Source of the DNA: Guyanagaster necrorhizus
Lineage: Eukaryota; Basidiomycota; Agaricomycetes; Agaricales; Physalacriaceae
Direction: 5' to 3'
DNA length: 64,000 nt
Assembly: GCF_019112545.1 (NCBI RefSeq)
Contig: NW_025064885.1
Span: 1,744,419-1,808,418 of the forward strand
Shown here one piece after another: positions 1-9,400 of the stretch (position 1 is the stretch's first letter; every line of letters starts with the position of its first letter). The notes beneath the pieces are model-generated. The model was not told where the DNA came from. It saw only the letters and a list, made by a program, of their open reading frames with translations, and searched no databases. A program made the translations under genes and the position numbers.

Positions 1-1921
1 ACTACAAGGCTGGTGTAGCAAATAAGAAGGCCAATCTCTTTAGCCACAGGATGGACTATGATCAGAGTGGAGATGACAACAAAGGGGTTGTATTATTATG
101 ACCAGAATACTTCCATGCTATGATCATGCCCACAGAAGAGGAGACATATGAACACATCAAGAGTGTCACTAGGGGTTCCCATAAGTGGAATCAAAGAATT
201 GCCTTATCACTCAACCATGAGAGAGGGCTCAAGAAAAAAGGAGGATTAATCTGTTATGATGGACAGATCTACATCTCAAGAGATCAGAGACTTCATGGTG
301 ATATTATCATCACATAGCATGATCATGTGACTGCCAGACACTCTGAGATCATTAAAATGAAAGAACTAGTCTTGTGAGAGTATTAGTAGCCTAAGATAGA
401 CTATGATATCATCTGATATGTCAAGGCTTGTGAGGTTTGCCAGCAAGGCAAGACTTCAATGCAACCCAAAGCAGCACCTTTTTATCCAAATAAGGTACCA
501 TCATCATCATAGACCCACATTTCAGTGGACATGATGACAGGACTTTCAGAAAGTGATAGCTATAATGTCATTATCATTATTGTCAATCACTTCTCAAAGG
601 TGATCATTTTGATCATCTGCTCAACAGAGTTAACATCTGAAGGATAGGTAAAAATCTTATGAGATGAGATTTATATGAAGTATAGCATGCCTCAAGTTGT
701 CATTTCAGACAGAGGCCCATAATTTGTCTCAAAGTTTTTAGATGATTTGTACTGACTCCTCAATATCAAGTGGAATGCCTCAACTGCATATCATTCTCAG
801 ACTGATGGGCAGACAGAGCAGGTGAATCAAGAAATTAAAAAGTACTTGTGACTTTTTATTAATTACTGACAGAATGATTGGACTGAATGGCTAGTACTAG
901 CTGCCTTCTAACACAACAACAGAGTTTACTCAGCAATGGGTAAAACACTATTCTTTGTGAATTACAGATAAAACCCAATAGTCACCCAAAGTAAGTGAGT
1001 ACACACCATGACACCAGCATTAATGGATTTTGCCACTACAATAGCAAAAATCCATAAAGAAATGAAGACAGCCCTTGAAAAGACTGCTGCCACTATGAAG
1101 AAGCAATATGACAAGCATTATCGATCAGCCCATGAATATTCAGTCAATGACAAAGTATGGCTGGATACCACAAATCTCCACCTCCCATGCTCAAAACAAA
1201 AGTTAGCAAATAAATGAATAGGTCTGTTCAAAGTCATTGCTAAAATTGGCAACTCCACTTACAAGTTGCAACTGCTAGCAACTTGGAAAATCCATAATAT
1301 CTTTAATGAGACATTATTAACACTATATATCATATCCACCTTTTCAAACCAAGAATGACCACCACCTCCACCATCAGACCTCATCAATGATGAAGAACAT
1401 TATGAAATCGATGAAGTTCTAAACCACAAATACCAAAAAGTGAGGGCATGAGGTGGAGGCATAAAAACAACCATTGACTATCTAGTCAGCTGGAAAGACT
1501 ATAGACTGAAATCAAACTAATAGGTCAATGAGAAATATATAGACATGAAGAAAGCCATATATGACTATGAACAATGAAATAACAGGATTGATATAAGTAA
1601 ATACATCAACCTAAATTTTGAGTTCAACAAGAGGCATCAACAGAGGACATGTTCAACATTAAATCCTGCTGAGTCACAATATTTGCAAAATAATAAAACA
1701 TTGATTGGAACATACAATGAAGTGCAATGTCCAGAACATTTTCCAACTACTGAGCCAGAAATGAGTGACAGTGGCAAATGTAGGCACCAAGTACAGTGCC
1801 TATCATCACTTTATGTGCAGGATACAAAAGCCAACATGGATCTAGCAGATCAGCCATCTGCATATGGACAGAACAACTTATCCTTAAATTAGTCATTAGG
1901 ATGATGGTCTTAAGAAGGTAA
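1..1921 (+). pseudogene. Degraded chromovirus pol remnant (RNase H tail, integrase, chromodomain)
   Basis: This stretch aligns base by base with the 3' half of the intact pol at about 8768-10357: the end of RNase H, the integrase zinc-binding and catalytic parts, and the chromodomain. Many in-frame stops (TGA, TAA, TAG) and shifts break it, so no protein can be made. Recognisable remnants include the SDRGP integrase motif near 700, [11 protein letters not shown] near 790 and a chromodomain core near 1480. I count only two CpG dinucleotides between 1 and 2644, at 1122 and 1409, while the homologous intact sequence is full of them. After the chromodomain it carries about 100 extra codons (roughly 1575-1892) before the shared LSLN ending. 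The element continues beyond the left edge of the window. Confidence 0.9.
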
Positions 1922-2458
1922 TGTTACAATTTTTTCTGATTTCTTTTCTTTTTTCCTTGATTTATTCAGAGTTGACCTCTATTTCTGCTTAGTCAGGGTG
2001 CCTAGACCTAGCACTTAGGATTGTGGGAATGCTTAGTCATCAGCACCCTCCTGATTCTGGTTGCTGCTGTGAAGTCACACAGTAGTACAATAACAGAAAA
2101 GTCTCTCTTATTTTTGCACACCATTAACAGCAGTAACAGCACAACAGCAGGCAGGATAATACTTTTTGTAGATATCTTAGCAATGCTGGACAAAATGCTA
2201 CACAGCATCAGCAAAGACAATTAGATAGTTATATTCTTAGAATGATAAGGATTTAGTATTTAAATAGTGTAGCTCTTGCTGTAGTAACCTCAGCTTCAAG
2301 CTAAAGTTTATTCTCTACCATCTTATCTCAAGTGACTTGTAACTGCCTTGATCACACAATACCAACAACACATCAGTGGACTCTGATAGTATAACCTGAA
2401 GTGCAAGGTTCTATCAGTTTATCATATGTTATTAGTCATATGGAATTTGGGCTTAACA
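1922..2458 (+). repeat. Degraded 3' LTR of the old chromovirus copy
   Basis: It starts with TGTTA, ends with TAACA, and follows a purine stretch equivalent to the one before the intact 3' LTR. Internal landmarks match the intact LTR: a pyrimidine-rich start, ATGCTTAGTCAT, the CTTCAAGCTAAAGTTTA element and the GGGCTTAACA end. At 537 bp it is longer than the intact 424-bp LTRs, so it belongs to another subfamily or carries insertions. It has no CpG at all. It abuts a minus-strand gag fragment on its right. Confidence 0.85.
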
Positions 2459-2644
2459 GTGCTGTGGAGTCCTAGAGCCATCTGAGTGGTATTGAGGGAA
2501 TCCCAGATATGGTCAGCAATCTCATGGGTTTAAGAGATGGTGGAAGAGTGGGAGAGGGCTGGTTTGCACCCTTCATCAGATACTAGGATCCAGGGATTTC
2601 TAAATCCTGTGATGTGAGGGTTATAGTCTCTGCTGGGTCATTTG
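2459..2644 (-). pseudogene. Degraded gag fragment, minus strand
   Basis: The reverse complement resembles both 12060-12255 of this window and the N-terminal part of intact gag near 3560-3730 (DPAETITLTSQD against the intact DTTETATLLSQG). It is a short relic of an older minus-strand element into which the plus-strand copy at 1-2458 seems to have been inserted. CpG is absent. It does not continue the gag sequence cut at 10815, which matters for judging the gap at 2740. Confidence 0.7.
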
Positions 2645-2739
2645 TGTTACGATTTTTCCATTTCTTTTCCTTTTTTACCCCTATTTATGCTTAGTCATAG
2701 CACAAGACCATGGGAAGGGCTCGGTAAGCACAACCATGC
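2645..2739 (+). repeat. Partial LTR copy ending at an assembly gap
   Basis: These 95 bp are identical to the first 95 bp of the 5' LTR (2750-2844). They end exactly at a run of ten N, after which the same sequence starts again. The likely explanation is two contig ends that overlap but were not merged, rather than a biological tandem. Confidence 0.9.
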
Positions 2740-2749
2740 NNNNNNNNNN
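2740..2749. other. Assembly gap (10 N)
   Basis: Ten undetermined bases sit between two identical 95-bp LTR ends. The true distance, and even the adjacency of the two sides, is uncertain. Confidence 0.99.
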
Positions 2750-3173
2750 TGTTACGATTTTTCCATTTCTTTTCCTTTTTTACCCCTATTTATGCTTAGT
2801 CATAGCACAAGACCATGGGAAGGGCTCGGTAAGCACAACCATGCTGCCTAGATACAACGACGCTCGACGATGCACAATTACCCTTTTATGTACGACAACG
2901 ATGCTCAAGGACAATGGGCACCATGGACACAGAACAACACAATAAGTAGTCGTAATATTAGCACCATTTGTACAGTATTTAAGACCGACCGCTCTCGCTG
3001 GTATACCCCAGCTTCGAGCTAAAGTTTATACACCACCATTCTACCTTGAGTCTATATCTGACCTTGAGTCACACCGACCGGATATATATATAGTGAACTC
3101 AGGTGATTCCTCGAAGTGCGAAGGAACATCTGTTTATCACGTGTATCAGTTCACGTGATGCTTGGGCTTAACA
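2750..3173 (+). repeat. 5' LTR
   Basis: It matches the 3' LTR (10391-10814) over all 424 bp with six transitions and no gap. Termini are TGTTA and TAACA. It contains a TATA-like box at 2976-2983 and the AGCTTCGAGCTAA element at 3010-3022, which I take as the start of the R region. A CACGTG core occurs twice near its end. Confidence 0.97.
2976..3010 (+). promoter_or_regulatory. LTR promoter: TATA box and inferred transcription start
   Basis: TATTTAAG lies at 2976-2983. About 34 bp downstream begins AGCTTCGAGCTAA (3010-3022), the sequence complementary to the primer-binding site. TATA spacing and self-priming logic both put the transcript's 5' end near 3010. The box is repeated in the 3' LTR at +7641. 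The start site is inferred from sequence only. Confidence 0.6.
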
Positions 3174-3174
3174 A

Positions 3175-3187
3175 TTAGCTCGAAGCT
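3175..3187 (+). other. Primer-binding site, self-priming type
   Basis: TTAGCTCGAAGCT begins one base after the 5' LTR and is the exact reverse complement of 3010-3022 inside the LTR. In the Tf1/sushi group, the first bases of the transcript fold back and anneal to the primer site, are cleaved, and prime minus-strand synthesis. No match to a tRNA 3' end was evident to me, although I could not search tRNA sequences. Confidence 0.65.
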
Positions 3188-3214
3188 TCCTCGTTCCCTT
3201 TCTCAAGCCCAATT

Positions 3215-4786
3215 GTGCTGAGAAACCGAATGCCTCCAGTGACTACCGCAGACCTGAATCACGACTTCTTCGAGTTAATAGCTTCCATCATCGGAACACT
3301 ACTCGGTCTTCTAGTCATCATCACCCTCTGCCGCGGACGACAATCAGTAGCAGCTTGGATAGTCAGGCACTATCAAGCGTTCCAGCAGATACAACGAATA
3401 CTACGAAACGTAACCCCTGATCTCCCTTTTCATGACATCCCCCCCTCCGCCAGAACGTCCTTCTTCCCGCAAGGGGGACCCGTACCAGAAGCCGGGAATA
3501 GCGACCCGGATCAGGGGAGCCTTCATAAGGAAGAAGGACCTGAACTCCCCAGACGACACGACGGAGACCGCCACCCTGCTCTCACAGGGTTCCGGAACCC
3601 ATGGACGACGAACGTCGCTCAGGAGCCCGCCGAGGTCTCCAACTACGTCACTCCGGCCAACTCCCCCGAGCATCCCGCCTCCCCAATTCTCTCAGGGATT
3701 GGAAACCGTGCTCGGGACTCCCTTGATGCCGCTCGGATGGCTACGGGACCCCGCGAGGGCCCCCACACCCCCCAGAACCCCCCCGAAACCCCCACCGAGC
3801 CGAATTCCGAGTCCAGCCCATCTGTCAGCAGGCTGGGGGTCGACAACCCAAGGGGAAGAGACATCCACCCCGACTACGACAACGCGGACATTGCAATCTC
3901 GGCCGCAGGAGATCCCTACCGACACCTCCACGTTGGGAGTGAGCCCGAGAACGAGACCGCAAGTGAAAGGGGAAGGGCTGCGACGAGAAGAATCATACAC
4001 CGAATCTTCCCAGACTGGGACCTTGCCATTCCCTTTGACTACGATGAAGCCGTACGGCAGCAGCAGCAGAACCAAGAAGAAGAAATCAGGCGAACCCAGG
4101 AGGAGCTCGCCGATTATGTTCGAGAAGAGGCCCGAGAGCAGTACGAGGCTGCAGAGTACGACAGGCAGGGAAGAGAACAAAGAAGAAGGGAGGAGGTCGA
4201 AAGAATGGGGTCCGCTTCCCCTAGGGAGTATGAGCTCCGCACCGATGCAGGGTCCCCTTTCAGAGAGCCTGACTCAGACGACGACCCATGGGCGGGACCC
4301 GCCAGCATTGTCAGCTGGAACGAGGCCATCAGGCGAGGAAACGACGAGAGACCCCGCGCGGTTACCCTCGAATATCCCGCCCGCACCGACACCATCTCCT
4401 CCGACGCCGATTCCGTCCTCGGAGCCTATGGGCTCCGAGTACCCGACAATGCCCACGTCTCCGACAGGGCTCTCCAGCAGTTCCTGGGCAGCAGGGTCAC
4501 TCGACAATTCCTCAATCCCGAGTTCCAGCGACTCTTCGGCGTCTATAGCCGAGAACTGGAGGAGACGAGAGCGCGCGGCGGGACACGCTATAGCCGACTC
4601 AGGAGTCCTCCCATCGCTCGAACCAGTGACCGAGGGGACGACGGACCAAGCACTCAGGTCAACGGAAGGGTCCCCGATGACCCTTCGACCAGCCGCGCCG
4701 TCCATCTTCGACCAGCCCATCAGTTCCCTCCTCGAGGGAGAGGACAGCGGGGACGAGGGCGACGAGGAGGACGACGAGGACAGTGA
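3215..4786 (+). other. Overlapping 523-codon frame inside the gag region
   Basis: Frame 2 stays open from the first ATG after the LTR to 4786, while the gag frame (frame 3) is open over the same DNA from 3432. The predicted product has one membrane-like segment (about residues 20-40), a long charged Glu/Arg/Gln-rich middle and a C-terminal Arg/Gly-rich tail (RGRGQRGRGRRGGRRG). Only the first 70 or so residues are supported by the degraded minus-strand copy. Beyond that, the degraded copies preserve the register of the other frame. The long openness may simply reflect GC-rich sequence, and several antisense frames are open here too. I do not claim it is a gene. Confidence 0.3.
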
Positions 4787-6467
4787 TGACCCGTACCGAC
4801 GACGACTGGAGCGCGCAGGAGAAGATACAGACGAAGAAGCATTGTGAGAGGAGATAGAAAGAGCAAGGAACAGGGAGTACCAGGACTTGTACGAGCAGGG
4901 CAGGAATTATCTATGGCAGGATGCGCGCTGGCGAGCGACGCCCTTAGGCCTCGAGTATAAGTATGCGGAAGGAACTGAAAAAGAAAAAGTTTTACAGTAT
5001 GCCACGACGGAGTATGCATGGAAAGAATACGGACGGCAGCATCCAGAAGACCCGCTCGTGCCGATACCCCCATATCGACCAGTTAGCAAGCCAAAAACAC
5101 CAGCACCAATGCTGCGCACCCCCCCCGTCCCACCGAAGCGAGCAATCTACATCGCCCCTTCAATCCGAAGCCGGGCCGAAGACAGTCCGTCAATCCGAAG
5201 TTCAGCATCTCGACTCGTTCACAGCAGAACTCGACCAGCATGGCAGGCCGTCCAGACCCAAAATCCCTGGACCCGAAACGGAAGCCGGCTTCTCGGAGGA
5301 CAACCCCCCCCAGACCAAGCCGAGTCGAGCGGGAAGGACCCCGTTCGGGATGACCCAGAGGCGGTCCGCCTCGGATTCATGATACGAGATGGAGTAATTG
5401 TCCGGGCTGTCGAACCGAAAGGTAGCCCAGTTGCCGACGACAACTCCCTGCACTCCTTCCCCGGACCGCCCGCAGAATGGAAGCAACCACCATTCGACGG
5501 CTGGCCCAACCCGATGGGAGCCCTCCCACAGAACGCCAACGTCTTACAATGTCACCCAGATCTTCTCCGGAAGCCCCGTCCCTTCAAAGGGGCTTCCAAC
5601 GATATTGATCGATTTCTTGTCGACTGCGAACAATACTTCGAAGTTTATATCGGGTATATCGGCACCGATATGAATAAGGTCGCATTCGCCACTTCCTATT
5701 TGGAAGATAAGGCCAAGACGTGGTGGATCTTGATCTCTCCGAACTTCCGGTCCACCACAAGGGAGCACTATCGATATCCCTCGTGGCCGGTATTCAAATG
5801 AATGCTGAACAACAAGTTCATTGATCCCGCAGTACAGGAAGTACACAAGCAAAAGATCAAAGAATACAAGATGGGAGATAAGGCGGCCACGGACTACTTC
5901 GACGAATTAGAGCGACTCGCGAAGCTCGCTGGAATCAGAGAAGACATTGCAAACGACGGATGAATGGTGGAGGCGCTCAAGCGAGGAGTCCCCTCCTCAT
6001 ACCTCACGATGATCTCTGCCATGGGCGTCAAAATGTTGATGCCGGTAGGGTATGACGAATGGAAGGAAAGAATCATCGAGATGTATAAGGAGCGACAAAG
6101 GCAGAAAGCGGAGGCAACGACATTGCAGGAATATTCCAAAAAGCCGACCCCGCCAACCCCGAACAAGCCGGGGCAAACTGCCGGAAAAACTTCAGGCTCC
6201 TCGAACGCCACCCCCTCATACAGCGCCCAGAAGACCAGGACCGGCACAACCTATACCGGGACCGGAAAGCCGATGGACATTGACCGCATGAAGAAGGAAG
6301 GGAAGTGCTTTAATTGTGGACAGAAGGGGCACATGGCAAAAGATTGCCCGAAGAAGAAGCGGACCCGAGAAGACATACGGGCACAGATCGCCGAGCTCCA
6401 AAAGGAAGAGGAGGACCTTGGAAAGGAAACCAAGGTCGAGGAGGTAAAAGACGGGGCCAGTCAGTGA
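3215..6467 (+). pseudogene. gag: gag of the chromovirus, interrupted by three TGA codons
   Basis: Encodes the retrotransposon capsid/nucleocapsid polyprotein. The N-terminus (from 3215, frame 2) has a hydrophobic segment IIGTLLGLLVIITLC. From about 3480 onward, frame 3 is supported by similarity to the degraded copy at 10815-12600. Features in order: a Pro/Ser/Thr-rich region, an acidic E/D run near 4730-4790, a gag core with YLEDKAKTWW near 5700, and a CCHC zinc knuckle (CFNCGQKGHMAKDC) at 6306-6347. Stops TGA at 4845, 5799 and 5961 lie in the same frame, and coding resumes straight after each. Each could come from CGA by C to T at a CpG. The switch from frame 2 to frame 3 needs a +1 shift, an indel or an intron. 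Confidence 0.8.
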
Positions 6468-9400
6468 GTGATTCCACTGAGCTGGCCAAAGAACTTAATG
6501 GTGTGTCAACAACAGCCGCTAGTCGGACTAATAGTACTCTCGTAGCTACATCTATGTCGCCTCCTACGCATTCGAATATACCCCAATTATTCACGAGACA
6601 CACCATTGAATCGCAAAAAGAAACTCAAACGCCTACAGGCCGAACAGGGACAGAGGGTCCCACCACATGGCTCAAGCCATTCGACACCGAATGGACATGG
6701 AGGGCCATCAAGGATGCCAAAAACGAGGCAGCGGCAAAGGCCGTACTTCGAAATTGGATCCATCGGGCAAGAGCCGAAGAAGTCATAGACGAGCTGATTG
6801 AAGGGATCAAGAAAGCCGAGCGCTGCCGCGCTCTCGAATGGCTAGACGAACTTCGAGGGCCAAAAAAATACATTCTACGAACCAAGACCCCCGGACGGGA
6901 TCTGGTCGTAAAAGGCCAAATCGAAGTACTAACTAGTCGAGCCACTCACCAAGTTACCGCCCTAATTGACAGTGGCTGCACGGGGAGTTCAATTAACCGA
7001 GCTTTCGTCGACAAGCATCAACTCCCAACAAGGGCAACAGCAGCCCCAATACCAGTATACAATGCCGACAGAACAAAAAACCAGGCCGGTTCCATCACGG
7101 AATTCGTGGAACTCAGGTTAACCATCGGAGATTATTCCGAACGGATCGATCTGGCAGTAACGGATCTAGGAACCAAAGAACTCTTCCTCGGTCATGACTG
7201 GCTCATCCGTCACAACCCGCTGATCAATTGGAAGACCGGCCGCATCACGTTTGCCAGGTGCAGGTGTAGGAAAATCCCATATGAATTACCTGACGGGGAT
7301 CCAGAAGACCGATGGGACGAAGAAATGGAGGATGGTGAAACCATCCTAGCCGTAGATCTGCAGGAGGAAATCCATATCCGAGCAGTACACCATGCCAATA
7401 ACCTCGCAGCAAAGGCGAACGAAGGGAAAGAGGAAAAGACGTTCGAAGAGATGGTGCCAGCATGGGCAAGGGATTTCCGAGACCTCTTCAAGAAAGAAAG
7501 TTTCGACGAACTCCCAAAACCGAAGCCCTGGGATCATGCCATTGAGCTAATCCCCAATGCTAACGCTAACCTGGACTGCAAGACCTACCCCCTCGGTAAT
7601 CAGGAGCAGCAGGAACTTGACAAGTTTCTCGACGAAAACCTGTCCTCCGGACGAATCCGACCCTCTAAGTCCCCTATGGCGTCGCCCTTCTTTTTTGTAA
7701 AAAAGAAAGATGGCAAGCTTCGACCCGTCCAAGACTATCGAAAGCTCAACGAAATGACGATTAAAAATCGATACCCCCTACCCCTAATTTCCGAACTAAT
7801 GGATAAACTCCGAGGGGCTAAATACTACACCAAGCTCGACGTACGTTGGGGGTACAACAATGTCCGGATCAAAGAGGGAGACGAATGGAAGGCAGCGTTC
7901 AGGACTAACTGGGGACTCTTTGAGCCAACGGTAATGTTCTTCGGCCTGACCAACTCCCCGGCCACCTTTCAATGGATGATGAATGATATCTTCAAGGATC
8001 TCATCGCCACCGGAAAGGTCACCATTTATCTAGACGACATTCTCATTATGTCCAAGACGAAGGAGGAACACCGAAGTCTGGTTCGACGGGTACTTGCTCT
8101 CATGAGGAAACACAAACTGTTCCTCAAAGCGGAAAAATGCGAATTCGAGGTGCTGGAAACCGAGTACCTCGGAGTAATTATCAGTGAAGGAAGCATTCGC
8201 ATGGACCCAATAAAAGTCGCAGGAGTAGTCGACTGGCCGACGCCCACCAAAAAGAAGGAATTACAATCCTTCTTGGGCTTCACCAACTTTTACCGAAGGT
8301 TCATACGGGACTACAGCAAGATTGTACGACCCATGACCCAGCTGACTGGTAATGCCCCTTGGGGGTGGAGTATATCCCAACAACACGCCTTTGAAGACCT
8401 AAAAAGACGACTGGCGGAGGATGTAATCCTCGCCATACCGTCCCAAGAAGGCAGATTCTGCATCGAAGCCGATTCAAGCGAGGGGGCTATAGGGGCCGTC
8501 TTGTCCCAAGAACAGGACAAGAAATGGCGACCTGTCGCCTTTCTCTCAAAGGCACTGACGGTAACGGAAAGGAATTACGAGATTTACGACAAGGAATTAC
8601 TCGCGATAATGCTCGCCCTTGAAGAGTGGCGTCATTACCTGATTGGAGCAACCGAAACCTTCGAAATCTGGACCGATCACCAGAATCTCAGATATTTCCG
8701 ACAGCCTCAAAAATTGAACCGCCGACAAGCCCGGTGGGTCACTGAACTCTCCCAGTATGAGTATACACTACACCATAAAGCCGGAGTCGCCAACAAAAAA
8801 GCCGACCTCCTCTCTCGCCACGCGGACCACGACCAGGGGGGAAATGACAACGAGGGAGTAGTCATCCTCCGCCCCGAGCATTTCCGAGCAATGATAATGC
8901 CGACGGAGGAGGAGATACATGAACGAATCAAAAGCGCAACTCGAGACCCGCACCAGTGGGACCAACGGATTGCCACCTCGCTAAACCATGAGCGGGGACT
9001 AACAAAGAAGGACAGAATGATCCACTACGATGGAAGGATCTATATTCCACGTGTTAAGAGCCTCCATGGTGACATCATCGCCATATACCACGACCATGCC
9101 ACGGCAGGGCACCCAGGCATTGCCAAAACGAAGGAACTTGTTTTACGAGAATATTGGTGGCCTAAACTCATTAACGACGTCACAACCTACATCAAAGGCT
9201 GCGAGACCTGCCAAAGGGGGAAGGCATCCACACAACCACGAGCGGCGCCCTTACACCCTAACGAGATACCGGCACAGCCATGGACCCATATATCAGTGGA
9301 CATGATCACAGGCTTGCCGGACTGCAATGGCTATGATGCAATCATCGTCATAGTCGATCGATTCTCCAAGGCAATCATCCCGATCGCATGTTCGACAGAA

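Noticed and set aside
1..2644. RIP of the Neurospora type as the cause of decay
   Set aside because: The lost dinucleotide is CpG, while CpA and TpG remain abundant; RIP would deplete CpA. CpG methylation and deamination fits better.
2645..2844. Biological tandem LTR duplication
   Set aside because: The two copies are identical and separated by exactly ten N, which is typical of unmerged contig ends.
3692..4720. Long antisense frames (162 and 148 codons) across the gag region
   Set aside because: They mirror GC-rich sense coding, have no start context or motif, and are not kept in the degraded copies.
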